Positions 51,752-61,789 of a stretch of DNA of 64,000 nt are shown in pieces. Made by a program: the position numbers and the translations under genes. The DNA is taken from the NCBI GenBank assembly GCA_050301795.1, contig JBNKZU010000017.1, positions 50,989 to 114,988 on the forward strand, read 5' to 3'. Position 1 is the stretch's first letter; the number at the start of each line of letters is the position of its first letter. The notes below the pieces were generated by a model, which saw only the letters and a list, made by a program, of their open reading frames with translations, had not been told where the DNA came from and searched no databases. The DNA comes from JBNKZU01 sp050301795 (GTDB taxonomy: Bacteria > Pseudomonadota > Gammaproteobacteria > Thiohalomonadales > Thiohalomonadaceae).

Positions 51752-53691
51752 GATACTTGATTGACTCTTGAGACAAGATCGACGATTTCACATTGAGGAA
51801 TAAAGCCAGTTACACCCTCCTTCAGGATGGCTCTGGCACGTTCATAATCATCTAGCTTTGTTGCCTCATCAAGCTGCTTGATTAACACCTGAAGTTGTGG
51901 CCACTCGATCACCTTCTCCTTTGCACGCATGATCTTTTCATGCTTTGTAGGATAAACATTATCGCCGATCAGGAGTTCTTCAAATAGTTTCTCTCCTGGT
52001 CTTAGGCCTGTAAAGATAATCTCAATGTCTCCATCGGGTGTTTTTTCGTTGCGAATGCTATATCCACTTAGATGAATCATACGCTTAGCAAGATCATAGA
52101 TGCGTACCGGCTCACCCATATCCAACACAAACACATCACCGCCTTGCCCCATCGCCCCAGCCTGAATCACTAATTCGACAGCTTCCGAGATCGTCATAAA
52201 ATAGCGAATGACACGTTTATCAGTGACAGTAACAGGTCCGCCTTTGGCGATCTGCTCACGAAATAGTGGTATTACTGAACCGGACGATCCAACCACGTTA
52301 CCAAAACGAACCATCGTAAAACGTGTATTCTTAGACAAGGTAGGTGATTGACTGTATGCCTGTAGGATAAGCTCAGCAAAACGTTTGGTTGCCCCCATGG
52401 TATTTGTTGGCCGTACTGCCTTGTCTGTAGAGATCAATACAAAGGTTTCAACCTTAGTATTGACCGCAGCTTGAGCTACAGAAAGTGTTCCAAAGATATT
52501 ATTCCGGATCGCTTCCCCAGGATTCTTTTCAACCATTGGGACATGCTTGTAAGCTGCGGCATGGTAGATAGTGCGAACATCAAAGGCTCTACAGACCTTT
52601 TCCACGCGCTCCCGGTTTTCAATACTCCCCAATACAGGAACCAAAAAATCATCATTTTCCTGTAATTCTATAAATCCATTAATCTCTTTCTCAATCTGGT
52701 ATAAAGCAAACTCATTTGCCTCAAAAAGAATGATCTGTTTTGGCTGGTATTTTAAAACCTGTCGACACAACTCTGAACCAATAGAGCCACCTGCTCCGGT
52801 AATCATCACCGTTTTATTGGTGATATTGGCATGAAGAAGATCGATATCAGAACTAATCTGATCTCGACCTAACAAATCAAGGATGTCCACCTCACGTAAA
52901 TCTTCAACCTTCACCTTTCCATGGGCTATTTCAGATAAATCCGGTACTGTCCTTACATGAACAGGATAGGGTTCAAGCATTGAGATGATGTTATTTCGGC
53001 GATCCTGTGAAATTGATGGCAGTGCTAATAGAACCTCTTCGACCTCATAAAACCTGACTAAATAGCTTAGTTCACAGAATGGGTGAATCTTAATACCATT
53101 GATTTGATGATTCTGTATCGTTTCATCATCATCAATAAAGGCAACCACCTTCAATCCACGTCCATACTTCAGAGCCATAGATAACTGCATACCGGCAGAA
53201 CCTGCGCCATAGATAACTACATTTCTGACAATATCTGACTTAGTATTATAGCCGTATCCCTTATAGTTAGTTAGATACCAACGCGCCACAAGGCGGCTAC
53301 CAACGATAAAGAAGAGCGTATTAATAAAATTCAGTGCCAGGAAGGTTCTGGGAATTCCTGAATCTACCCATCCAAGGACAATTAAGGAGAGGATCATCGA
53401 ATAGATTGAGACTGCTTGAACAGCCTTCCAGATAATATTAAATCCTATAAACCGGATGATGATCTTATAAAGGCCAAAGCTATTAAAGACAATGATCGAG
53501 CTAAATGCTGCTAGTAGCGCGATATAGAGATGGTATTGAGTGAAACTTAATTGTTCCCCCATCACCAACATTAGTGAGAGTAATAGCGAAAGCTCTACTA
53601 AAAAAAGATCTCCAATGATGGAGAGCATATATTTATGCAGTCTTGAAAATCTGACGACAATCGTATTTTGATTAATGCTGCTATTTAACAT
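51748..53691 (-). CDS. UDP-sugar 4,6-dehydratase, WbpM/FlaA1-type, membrane-bound
   Basis: A 647-residue nucleotide-sugar dehydratase/epimerase. N-terminal ~130 residues contain four hydrophobic segments. A Rossmann domain (VIYGAGSAGMQLSMAL) comes next, then the SDR core: MITGAGGSIGSELCRQVLKY, YHAAAYKHVPMVEKN, FVLISTDKAVRPTNTMGATKR and LRPGEKLFEELL. The family converts UDP-GlcNAc to a 4-keto-6-deoxy intermediate for O-antigen. The last gene of the polysaccharide group; it overlaps the hydantoinase end by four bases. Confidence 0.9.
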   Translation of the reverse strand: MLNSSINQNTIVVRFSRLHKYMLSIIGDLFLVELSLLLSLMLVMGEQLSFTQYHLYIALLAAFSSIIVFNSFGLYKIIIRFIGFNIIWKAVQAVSIYSMILSLIVLGWVDSGIPRTFLALNFINTLFFIVGSRLVARWYLTNYKGYGYNTKSDIVRNVVIYGAGSAGMQLSMALKYGRGLKVVAFIDDDETIQNHQINGIKIHPFCELSYLVRFYEVEEVLLALPSISQDRRNNIISMLEPYPVHVRTVPDLSEIAHGKVKVEDLREVDILDLLGRDQISSDIDLLHANITNKTVMITGAGGSIGSELCRQVLKYQPKQIILFEANEFALYQIEKEINGFIELQENDDFLVPVLGSIENRERVEKVCRAFDVRTIYHAAAYKHVPMVEKNPGEAIRNNIFGTLSVAQAAVNTKVETFVLISTDKAVRPTNTMGATKRFAELILQAYSQSPTLSKNTRFTMVRFGNVVGSSGSVIPLFREQIAKGGPVTVTDKRVIRYFMTISEAVELVIQAGAMGQGGDVFVLDMGEPVRIYDLAKRMIHLSGYSIRNEKTPDGDIEIIFTGLRPGEKLFEELLIGDNVYPTKHEKIMRAKEKVIEWPQLQVLIKQLDEATKLDDYERARAILKEGVTGFIPQCEIVDLVSRVNQVS

Positions 53692-53780
53692 ACGACTCTA
53701 CCTTGAGAAACCACTTTAAAATACTCTTTTAACGGACTGTAAATCCTATGCCTAAAGAGAGATGGTTGCAAGCCGGCATC

Positions 53781-54797
53781 TCAATATTGTGAAATCCGTC
53801 CTGTACTAACCCAAATACAGCCAAGGATAATTGGGATATATGAGATGAACGCTATAACTCCCGAAATATCAGGCAATTGAATGGTTAGCCATGCTAGCGG
53901 GGCTAGCCAGAAGAGATTAACTGCAATCACAAACAAGAGAACGGGTAGATGACCCCCCCAATATCTGGATAATCTCTGATAAGCGTGATCTCGGTGACCT
54001 TCTCGCCATGACTCCCGTTTTATCATTCGAATCATCAGAGTCACCGTTGCATCAGTAACAAACAGCGCCCCCATTATGATCCATGGCTCATATGCCAACC
54101 AGCCATCCTTGATTGTTAATAAAGCTGTTGAGAACAGTACAAATCCTAACCACAGACTCCCGGTATCTCCCATAAATATTTTTGCTGGCGGGAAATTGAG
54201 CAACAGAAAACCAACTAATGCACCACAAATAATCAGCATCCATAAAAATATTGATGTTGAGGCAAATCCATCGTGCTGATACCAGCCTAGAAGCAAAGCT
54301 AGAACAAGCATTATGAGTGCTTGGCTTGCTGCTATCCCATCGGTGCCATCCATAAAATTAAAAAGATTCAACCACCACAAACCAAGAATCATCGCCAATA
54401 GAGATAAGGCTATACCGCTAAAGTCAATGATGAATAGCCTGAATTCAGGCAGAGAGCCAATGAAATAAATCCCACAAGCTAAAACCAAAAATTGAGTGAT
54501 GAATCTTACCCTAACGGGCAAGTGCTTTTTATCATCAACATAACCTAAAACACTTAAAATCAAAGCTAAAATAATAAAGCTCGAGATTTCCAGATTTAAG
54601 GGTAAGTTAGCCGATAGATAAGTAATTGAAGAAGCAATCACAAAGCCGATACCACCGCCTCCAGGTGTTGGCTTAATGTGGCTAGATCTATGATTCACTT
54701 CCTGAAAAAGATTAAACTTTGCAGCATATCTAATAACCACATAGGTTACTAAAAATGAGAATATTCCTGAGGTTATAATCAAATAAACTGGTAACAA
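53781..54797 (-). CDS. undecaprenyl-phosphate sugar-1-phosphate transferase, WecA/WbpL-type
   Basis: A 338-residue polytopic membrane protein that starts glycan synthesis by moving sugar-1-phosphate from UDP-sugar to undecaprenyl phosphate. Conserved blocks: RSSHIKPTPGGGGIGFV near residue 37, GYVDDKKHLPVRVRF (metal Asp pair), NFMDGTDGIA and FPPAKIFMGDTGSLWLGFV. About ten hydrophobic segments. The O-antigen unit is therefore assembled on undecaprenyl phosphate, the carrier recycled by UppP. Confidence 0.9.
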   Translation of the reverse strand: MLPVYLIITSGIFSFLVTYVVIRYAAKFNLFQEVNHRSSHIKPTPGGGGIGFVIASSITYLSANLPLNLEISSFIILALILSVLGYVDDKKHLPVRVRFITQFLVLACGIYFIGSLPEFRLFIIDFSGIALSLLAMILGLWWLNLFNFMDGTDGIAASQALIMLVLALLLGWYQHDGFASTSIFLWMLIICGALVGFLLLNFPPAKIFMGDTGSLWLGFVLFSTALLTIKDGWLAYEPWIIMGALFVTDATVTLMIRMIKRESWREGHRDHAYQRLSRYWGGHLPVLLFVIAVNLFWLAPLAWLTIQLPDISGVIAFISYIPIILGCIWVSTGRISQY

Positions 54798-54862
54798 GTC
54801 TATTACTGCCTAAGTGTGTAAGTTTTATTATTCTTAACAATTCTACTTGTGTCACTACATTG

Positions 54863-55732
54863 TCATTTATACCATTTTTTTGCTGCCAATAATCCTACAA
54901 CGAAACCAAATCGTAGCCAAACACCGACGACCACCAGCAACCACAAGATTCCAGAGTATTGATTACGAAAAAATTTATGATAAAAACGAAGCATTCCTTT
55001 GTGTTTATGCCATTCAACGAAATAGGGGCGTGATTTACTACAAGCACTTAACTCGTGCGTAACTTTTGCTGAAGGAACAAACAAAATCCTCCACCCGTTC
55101 TGACGAAAGCGCATACACCAGTCGAGATCTTCACAATGTAAGAAATAATCCTCATCCCAGAGCCCTACATCATCAACAGCTTCACGCTTTACCAACATAC
55201 ATGCACCAGATATGGCGTCTACCTCAACGGGGGAATCTGGTAATGGTTGTTTCTCAAGATGATAATCATCAAATAGTTCAGGCCATCGTGAAGATAGCCG
55301 AGAAAGACCAAATGCACGAACAAAAGAGCGCCATGGTGTAGGAATTGCACGACGACCGCCGCCTTGTTCACTACCGTCTGGGTTTATTAATAAACCACCA
55401 ACCATACCAAAATTTTTTTCTTGTGTGATGACATCTTTTAATGCATCAACCGATCCTTGATGCATTTGGCAGTCTGGATTTAAGAATAGTAAATAATCAC
55501 CTTTAGAGTTTAACGCTCCAATATTGCATGCTTTAGCAAATCCTAAATTGCTATTATTCTTTATGATTTTCTGTTTCGGATTATCTTGAAATCGATTGAG
55601 ACATGTTTCAAGACTTATATCAGAGGATGCGTTGTCAACAACAACGATCTCATCCGCTTGAGTTATTACAGAACTAATACAATCGGTTAATAGAGAACCT
55701 GCATTGTAATTAACAACAATTACTGAAATCAC
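54863..55732 (-). CDS. glycosyltransferase family 2, rhamnosyltransferase-like
   Basis: A 289-residue GT2 protein: VIVVNYNAGSLLTDCI at the N terminus, IVVDNASSD, LGFAKACNIGA, DYLLFLNPDCQ (metal-binding region), GACMLVKREAVDDVGLWDE and FFLHCEDLDWCMRFRQNGW-like block (YFLHCEDLDWCMRF). A C-terminal hydrophobic helix (ILWLLVVVGVWLRFGFVVGL) suggests membrane association. The sugar is unknown; this subtype often transfers rhamnose or similar residues. Confidence 0.85.
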   Translation of the reverse strand: MISVIVVNYNAGSLLTDCISSVITQADEIVVVDNASSDISLETCLNRFQDNPKQKIIKNNSNLGFAKACNIGALNSKGDYLLFLNPDCQMHQGSVDALKDVITQEKNFGMVGGLLINPDGSEQGGGRRAIPTPWRSFVRAFGLSRLSSRWPELFDDYHLEKQPLPDSPVEVDAISGACMLVKREAVDDVGLWDEDYFLHCEDLDWCMRFRQNGWRILFVPSAKVTHELSACSKSRPYFVEWHKHKGMLRFYHKFFRNQYSGILWLLVVVGVWLRFGFVVGLLAAKKWYK

Positions 55733-55820
55733 AAATTACCAACCAAATACTTTGTAGTTCTTGCAGTCATATAGAGATATAACACGAGAAGATACACTAC
55801 GACTATAATTGCACAATTCA

Positions 55821-56699
55821 TCATTTAGGAATGTCATCTTCAGACAGTATAAATGGTCTCGGTTTGTAGTCGAAATCCTGGGCTGCGTTTGTATGATCAA
55901 ATATCATGTTTTTGTTCATACGCTCTACCATAGTAATAGTCCAGGATCTATATCGTGGAATCATGCGAATAATTGTGAGTACTAATCGAAATACCCAAAT
56001 AGGAATATAAATAAAGCGCTCTTTACGCCCAAGTCTAGTAAAAATACGAGATACCATCTCACGGTATGTAATTACTTCATCACCTGACAAGTTATATGCC
56101 TTGTTCAACACATTTGGTGTCAATAAAGATTTCACACAGGCATCCGCAACATCATCTGCATAAACTGGCTGTCGTAGCCCTTTTGCTTTTCCAAATAAAG
56201 GGAAAAAACCAAATCTACGGATAAAATGTGATATCTCAGTAATGTTCTTATCGCTGCCATGTCCATAGATAAGAGTAGGTCTTAAGATTATCCATTCCAC
56301 CTGATTTTCTATAGCCCATTGTTGTAAGCTTTTTTCTGCTGATACCAACTGCCGAACAATTTCTTGCTCATGTTTATCTGATGAGTCTACTTTAGTAAAA
56401 CAACTAGTAGATGACAGTACTACAATTCGATGTGCGCGATAAGATTCAAGTAGAGGGAAATGCTCTGGCAAAGTCCAAATAGGGGCAAAGCATATCCAAA
56501 GCATAATCGGCGTATCATTATCAATATTCAACGAATAGTTATTAAGATTTCTCCAATTCACATTATCCACTATTCCTTCATCACGATTGCGTGAAAAAGC
56601 ATATACCAATAGATTAGAAGATATTAATTTACGCACAAGTAACTGCCCAACTATACTGGTTGCTCCAATTACTCCGATAGCTTGCGATTTATTCATCAT
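55821..56699 (-). CDS. NAD-dependent epimerase/dehydratase family protein
   Basis: A 292-residue SDR protein with the Rossmann loop GVIGATSIVGQLLVRKL, VVLSSTSCF, WIILRPTLIYGHGSDKN and ADDVADACVKSL. The catalytic Y-x-x-x-K is not clear; only a Ser-rich segment stands in place of the usual motif. It could act on a nucleotide-sugar or a lipid-linked sugar in the O-antigen pathway. The family is common in wbp/wec clusters next to WecA-type transferases. Confidence 0.72.
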   Translation of the reverse strand: MMNKSQAIGVIGATSIVGQLLVRKLISSNLLVYAFSRNRDEGIVDNVNWRNLNNYSLNIDNDTPIMLWICFAPIWTLPEHFPLLESYRAHRIVVLSSTSCFTKVDSSDKHEQEIVRQLVSAEKSLQQWAIENQVEWIILRPTLIYGHGSDKNITEISHFIRRFGFFPLFGKAKGLRQPVYADDVADACVKSLLTPNVLNKAYNLSGDEVITYREMVSRIFTRLGRKERFIYIPIWVFRLVLTIIRMIPRYRSWTITMVERMNKNMIFDHTNAAQDFDYKPRPFILSEDDIPK

Positions 56700-56835
56700 C
56701 GCTGTTCACTCATTAGAATTTGAAGTGCACATCACTTTTATTGTGATTTGGGCGGGCAGAATTGTCTCAATTGATTTCATCTCTGTATTTTTTTATAACC
56801 CATATTTTTAACTAATGCTTATACCTATATTACTT

Positions 56836-57930
56836 CTAAATAATATTTGCATTATTAAAGCGAGATTCCCATGTATTATCAGATCTAAATTTATAAACTG
56901 ATTCAATTGTTGCTGTGTAATCCATGGCTCGCACAACAACGCTAATATCCTCCACTCCTTTACTAAGAAAGAGACCCGACTCTCCATTACGAAAAGCCAT
57001 TTCTCCAAAATCAGTGGAAATTACTGGCAATCCCAATGCACGATATTCATAGTATTTGATGGGATCAACAGATGCAGTCAGCTCATTTTTTTTAAAAGGG
57101 ATAAGACCAACATTGAACATCTGCATTGCTTCTAATGCTTCTTGATGATTACATGAAGGAAGCATTTCAATGTTATCTGGTAGCTTTTTGGGTATTGAAC
57201 AAAATACCGGGCCAATCAATCTCACGATATCTTCTGGTCTCTCTTTCGCCAGCTTAATTACCCAATCCCAATCAAACCAGCTTGCTATTGTACCTACATA
57301 ACCCAGAATCTTCTTATTGTTGTCAGGAGAATTAGTAAGCTTAGGTATTACCTCTGCGTCTAGACCATTATGCACTAACTGAACATCCGATCTGATTTGT
57401 CTCCACTGTTGCAGGATCGACGTTGAAGAGGCTAAAACTTGGTCTACATTTCGTACCAATTGTTCCTCTCTCCAACGCATTGACCATCGAGAAATGCCTG
57501 TATAAAACGCTGGAAAATCATCCATTGCATCATAAACAGACTTGCATCCCTTTAGTCGTTTTAAAAGAATCAAAGCTAAAACAGATGGCTTTCCAATGAC
57601 CAGCAGGCTGTTCTTCTGATGCACAAAAATATCTACCATACGCAACAAAGAACACCACATCATCCCATTAAAAATGCCAGAAGCTGGCAATGGTTCTATA
57701 GGTAAAAAAGGAGGTCTAATAACTGATAACCACTTTGGATTTGTTTGATTTATAGGTTCAGTTGTTTCCCTCAATCGTTGAAAATCAGAAAACGATGGGA
57801 ATCGTGTTGGATATGGGTCAATCCACAGAACCTCACCCCCTGTTCTAGCATGAAACCACATTACGAATTTATGTGGCCTCTGCTCGAAACTCGACCATGG
57901 AACAGAAGATAAGTAGACCAAACGTCTCAA
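56836..57930 (-). CDS. glycosyltransferase (GT-B, family 1/4-like)
   Basis: A 364-residue GT-B type protein. The C-terminal domain shows ILGYVGTIASWFDWDW, VRLIGPVF, IEMLPSCNHQEALEAMQMFNVGLIPFKKN and DPIKYYEYRALGLPVISTDFGE, which contains the nucleotide-sugar-binding E-x7-E-like region. The N-terminal half holds LVYLSSVPWSSFEQRP. The acceptor is unknown. The start overlaps the wecB stop by four bases. Confidence 0.82.
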   Translation of the reverse strand: MRRLVYLSSVPWSSFEQRPHKFVMWFHARTGGEVLWIDPYPTRFPSFSDFQRLRETTEPINQTNPKWLSVIRPPFLPIEPLPASGIFNGMMWCSLLRMVDIFVHQKNSLLVIGKPSVLALILLKRLKGCKSVYDAMDDFPAFYTGISRWSMRWREEQLVRNVDQVLASSTSILQQWRQIRSDVQLVHNGLDAEVIPKLTNSPDNNKKILGYVGTIASWFDWDWVIKLAKERPEDIVRLIGPVFCSIPKKLPDNIEMLPSCNHQEALEAMQMFNVGLIPFKKNELTASVDPIKYYEYRALGLPVISTDFGEMAFRNGESGLFLSKGVEDISVVVRAMDYTATIESVYKFRSDNTWESRFNNANII

Positions 57931-59030
57931 TCGAAGTAATCCTTGAGCACCCCCACAATTCGTTGTGCACTTTTTCCATCACCATAAGGGGATATACCAC
58001 GAGCCATAGCATGGTAAGCATCCTGATCATCCAACAATTCTTGAGCCTTTTGTACGATGCGTTCACATTCTGAACCTACCAGTTTTACGACTCCGAAATC
58101 GATGGCCTCGGGACGCTCGGTTTCATCACGTAAAACCAAAACAGGCTTGCCTAAAGCAGGTGCTTCTTCTTGAACACCACCTGAATCACTAATTATCAAA
58201 TAGGCTCTTTTCATTGCTTCAACAAACGGAGCATAATCAAGAGGTTCACATAAAATGATATTGTTGCAAGATCCCAGCATTTCATGCGCTACATCTTTCA
58301 CATTTGGATTAGGATGTACAGGATATAGAATTTGAATATCGGTATTGTTCTGAGCAAGAGCACGTAGCGCACGGCAAATACTACGAAAAGGAGTTCCGAA
58401 GTTTTCACGGCGATGTGAAGTCACCAGAACCAATCGTTTTGCATCATCAAGATCGATACCCAATGCAAGGTCTTTCTCTGCAGTCATAAGCAAGGCGTCA
58501 ATCACTGTATTACCAGTCACGACAATATCAGCATTACTCACACCTTCTTTCAGTAAATTTTTGCGTGAACTTTCAGTAGGTGCGAAATGCCAATGAGCCA
58601 GACGCCCTGCAATCACACGGTTTGCTTCCTCAGGGAAAGGACTCAGTATATCCCAAGTACGAAGGCCAGCTTCCACATGGCCAAAAGGTATACGTTGATA
58701 GAAACACGCTAATGCAACTGCCATTACAGTTGTCGTGTCACCTTGTGCAAGTACCACATCCGGTTTTTCTATCTGTAATACACCATCAAGTTCTAGCAGC
58801 AATCGGGCAGTTAACATCGTCAATGTCTGATCGGGCTGCATGATGTTCAGATCGATATCTGGTTTAATTCCGAAGAAACTCATAACTTGATCAAGCATAT
58901 GCCTATGTTGTGCAGTAGCAAGTACTCTAACACTAGCCCAGCTTTTTGCTTTCAATGCAATAATGACCGGAGCCATTTTTATGGCCTCAGGTCTAGTGCC
59001 AACTACACAAATTATTTTATGTTTATTCAA
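57927..59030 (-). CDS. wecB: UDP-N-acetylglucosamine 2-epimerase WecB
   Basis: Converts UDP-GlcNAc to UDP-ManNAc. The 367-residue protein has VVGTRPEAIKMAPVI at the N terminus, QHRHMLDQVMSFF, LAQGDTTTVMAVALACF, HVEAGLRTWDILSPFPEE, VTSHRRENFG and DSGGVQEEAPALGKPVLVLR. It supplies ManNAc-type sugars for the polysaccharide. It overlaps the glycosyltransferase start by four bases. Confidence 0.95.
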   Translation of the reverse strand: MNKHKIICVVGTRPEAIKMAPVIIALKAKSWASVRVLATAQHRHMLDQVMSFFGIKPDIDLNIMQPDQTLTMLTARLLLELDGVLQIEKPDVVLAQGDTTTVMAVALACFYQRIPFGHVEAGLRTWDILSPFPEEANRVIAGRLAHWHFAPTESSRKNLLKEGVSNADIVVTGNTVIDALLMTAEKDLALGIDLDDAKRLVLVTSHRRENFGTPFRSICRALRALAQNNTDIQILYPVHPNPNVKDVAHEMLGSCNNIILCEPLDYAPFVEAMKRAYLIISDSGGVQEEAPALGKPVLVLRDETERPEAIDFGVVKLVGSECERIVQKAQELLDDQDAYHAMARGISPYGDGKSAQRIVGVLKDYFD

Positions 59031-59166
59031 TCAAAAACATCCAATCAATTAATAAAATGAGTCTTTCTCATTAATGTATGCATGGTGAAATTATCATGCT
59101 TAAGAGATTTAATTTTTTTAATGGTTTAGAGAACACTATCATTCGATTCAATGACCATTATATTAT

Positions 59167-60303
59167 TTACTGTGTCATATAATATTCATTTATTACTTCC
59201 ACAATATAGTTAATTTCATCATCTAAAAGCCCATAATACATCGGCAATCGTATTAGTTTTTCACTTTCCTTTGTTGTATATACATCTTCACCATGAAAAC
59301 GACCATGTTTTTTTCCAGCGATAGAAGTATGCAAAGGAATATAATGAAACACACCCATAATTCCTTTTTCATTTAAATATTTAAGTAACCGCTGTCTTTT
59401 ATTTAGAGATTCTTCTTTAAAATAGAACATATGCCCGTTATGTTCACATTCTTCCGGTATAACTTGAAGGTCAATTATACTTTGCTTCTGTAATGGAGAT
59501 AATAATTCATGATATAATTTCCAAGAGTTAAGTCTATCTTTATTTATTGTCTTTTCTTTTTCTAATTGCCCCCAAAGAAAAGCTGCACTTATTTCATTTA
59601 ACAAAAAACTACTACCAAGATCTACCCACGTATATTTATCAACCATTCCTCTGAAAAATTGCTTACGATTAGTTCCCTTTTCACGAATAATCTCAGCTCG
59701 TTTAATAAATCGTTCATCATTAATAATTAGTAGTCCACCTTCACCACCACTGGAAAAATTTTTTGTCTCATGGAAACTATATGCTGCCATATGACCCTGT
59801 GTTCCAAGAGGTTTTCCTTTATAAGTTGACAGCATCCCTTGTGCAGCATCCTCAATAACAAAAACTCCATATCGCTCTGCAATAAGATTAATCACATCCA
59901 TATTACACGCAACACCTGCATAATGAACTGGCACTATAGCTTTTGTCTTTGACGTAATTGCTGCCTCAATTAATGACTCATCTATATTCATAGTATCTGG
60001 ACGGATATCAATAAAAACTATCTTGGCTCCTCGTAGTACAAATGCATTAGCAGTACTAACAAAGGTATAACTTGGCATAATCACTTCATCGCCAGGCTGT
60101 ATATCAATAAGAATTGCAGCCATTTCCAATGCTTGAGTACATGATGGTGTAAGAAAAGCTTTTGAGCATCCAAGTTTTTCCTCAAACCATTTTTGACACA
60201 TATTGCCATAATTACCATCGCCGGAAATTTTAGCACTCTTCATCGCATCAATTACATACTGCTTTTCATTACCCGTGTGGGGGGGGCGATTAAAAGGAAT
60301 CAT
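59167..60303 (-). CDS. wecE: dTDP-4-amino-4,6-dideoxygalactose transaminase, WecE/RffA-type
   Basis: A 378-residue PLP aminotransferase of the DegT/DnrJ/EryC1 family that converts dTDP-4-keto-6-deoxyglucose to the 4-amino sugar. MIPFNRPPHTGNEKQYV starts it. FLTPSCTQALEMAAIL, GDEVIMPSYTFVSTANAFV, VIEDAAQGM and FHETKNFSSGGEGG with the PLP Lys follow. A run of eight C lies near codons 6-8. Its start overlaps the acetyltransferase stop by four bases. With the neighbouring RffC-like gene this implies a dTDP-Fuc4NAc-type sugar. Confidence 0.94.
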   Translation of the reverse strand: MIPFNRPPHTGNEKQYVIDAMKSAKISGDGNYGNMCQKWFEEKLGCSKAFLTPSCTQALEMAAILIDIQPGDEVIMPSYTFVSTANAFVLRGAKIVFIDIRPDTMNIDESLIEAAITSKTKAIVPVHYAGVACNMDVINLIAERYGVFVIEDAAQGMLSTYKGKPLGTQGHMAAYSFHETKNFSSGGEGGLLIINDERFIKRAEIIREKGTNRKQFFRGMVDKYTWVDLGSSFLLNEISAAFLWGQLEKEKTINKDRLNSWKLYHELLSPLQKQSIIDLQVIPEECEHNGHMFYFKEESLNKRQRLLKYLNEKGIMGVFHYIPLHTSIAGKKHGRFHGEDVYTTKESEKLIRLPMYYGLLDDEINYIVEVINEYYMTQ

Positions 60304-61064
60304 AGAAGTATATGTTTATGAAAGTCAAAATATGTTGCTTTGATTGTGAAATTAAAGAATGTATAGATATTTACAATTGAAACATTAGACGCCGAAATCT
60401 TTGTTTTTATTCGTTTAACGCCTGTATCTTTGAAATATTCTAGAAATGAAGCCCAAAACAATGGTGTCAACATACCCTTACTAGGCATACTTCCACCAAG
60501 AACCAATTCAACTGTGTGCTCATCAATAAGTTTATAGTAAACAAATGAGTCCAACTCATTTTTATTATTTCGATAGACTAATAATGGAATTTTATTTTTA
60601 TGCATATCCTCGCACCAAAGTTGCATACGTAGATCAGCCAACTCCTTTTCAACAAATGGGTCTTCATGAAATCGGGAAAACCGAAAGACTTCAAGACTTT
60701 TTTTTGTAATCTCAGCATAGTCATGGTCTTGAGCTATATCGATTTTTAATCTTCTTTTACCTAACTCAAGAGGCACTGAAAAGTTAGTAATATTGTTATT
60801 CGTAACATGCAATTGTGTTTCATAGTTATTGAAACCTGTACGATACAAAACACGCTTTTCGCTAATAAGGTTCGCATTTATTCTGCTACAGAATAATGCG
60901 GGACCTTGTGATGATGTGATTTCATCTAATGTGTTAATTACACTTATCTCATCCGACTCATTGATATTTTCAAGTTGTATATCAAATGTTTTTAACCCAA
61001 GTGCTTTACCATCCCATGGTGTCGGACAAAGATTAATACCAAAAGGATATATTTTTTTTTCCAT
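60300..61064 (-). CDS. GNAT acetyltransferase, RffC/WecD-like
   Basis: A 254-residue protein. The C-terminal half resembles dTDP-fucosamine acetyltransferase: FRFSRFHEDPFVEKELADLR, MQLWCEDMHKN, VELVLGGSMPSKGMLTPLFW (acetyl-CoA-binding region), VKRIKTKISASNVSIVNIYT and FNFTIKATYFDFHKH. The N-terminal 130 residues are less conserved. It probably N-acylates the 4-amino sugar made by WecE. It overlaps wecE. Confidence 0.72.
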   Translation of the reverse strand: MEKKIYPFGINLCPTPWDGKALGLKTFDIQLENINESDEISVINTLDEITSSQGPALFCSRINANLISEKRVLYRTGFNNYETQLHVTNNNITNFSVPLELGKRRLKIDIAQDHDYAEITKKSLEVFRFSRFHEDPFVEKELADLRMQLWCEDMHKNKIPLLVYRNNKNELDSFVYYKLIDEHTVELVLGGSMPSKGMLTPLFWASFLEYFKDTGVKRIKTKISASNVSIVNIYTFFNFTIKATYFDFHKHILL

Positions 61065-61069
61065 AATTT

Positions 61070-61789
61070 TTAAGCTGTGCTTCCATTATCTACGGTTATT
61101 GTGGTTCCATTAACATATTCACCATCATCACTTAATAGATATGCTACGGAAGCAGCCACAGACTCAACTGTAGCAAGTTTTCCAGATGGGCTACGTCGTT
61201 TTATCGAAAGTAGCTTATCAGGAGCAATACCTTTAGTCATATCTGTTTCCATGTAACCAGGGGACACACAATTAACAGTAATCCCTGCTTTACCTAATTC
61301 ACGAGATAATGATTTAGTAAACCCAATTAAACCTGCTTTTGTAGCTGCATAAACTGATAGACCATTGAAACCCGTAGCTGCGATAATGGATGAAATGTTG
61401 ATAATACGACCAGTACCGCCAAGCAACATAGATCTCGAAACATACTTAGTCAACACTATGGGTGACATAAGATTAACCAACAACGATTGCTCAATATCAT
61501 TTTCGTGCATAGTTGCAAGCACACCGTCAGTACCAATTGCTGCATTATTTACTAACCCATAAATACGACCATACTTACTTGTCAATTCACCAACCCAATC
61601 ATGAATTTCATTAGTGTTTTTCATATCGAAACATTCAAAGTATGCTTTTTTTCCATCACACAATGAATTGAGCTCTCGACTGTCTGATCGCGCAACAGCA
61701 ATAACCTTGTAATCATCCGCAACTAATCGCTGACTAATTGCAAGGCCAAGCCCCTTGCGCGCACCTGTAACCATCACAATTTTATTCAT
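61070..61789 (-). CDS. short-chain dehydrogenase, FabG-like
   Basis: A 239-residue SDR: VTGARKGLGLAISQRLV (NAD(P) loop), LVNNAAIGTDGV, IINISSIIAATGFNGLSVYAATKAGLIGF (catalytic Ser, Tyr, Lys), NCVSPGYMETDMT and YVNGTTITVDNGST. It resembles 3-ketoacyl-ACP reductases. With the ACP and AMP-ligase genes it may prepare a 3-hydroxyacyl group for the amino sugar. It overlaps the ligase gene by eight bases. Confidence 0.88.
   Translation of the reverse strand: MNKIVMVTGARKGLGLAISQRLVADDYKVIAVARSDSRELNSLCDGKKAYFECFDMKNTNEIHDWVGELTSKYGRIYGLVNNAAIGTDGVLATMHENDIEQSLLVNLMSPIVLTKYVSRSMLLGGTGRIINISSIIAATGFNGLSVYAATKAGLIGFTKSLSRELGKAGITVNCVSPGYMETDMTKGIAPDKLLSIKRRSPSGKLATVESVAASVAYLLSDDGEYVNGTTITVDNGSTA

Noticed and set aside
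56730..56760. Hairpin (ATCAC/GTGAT) between two polysaccharide genes
   Set aside because: Weak stem without T-run; likely chance.
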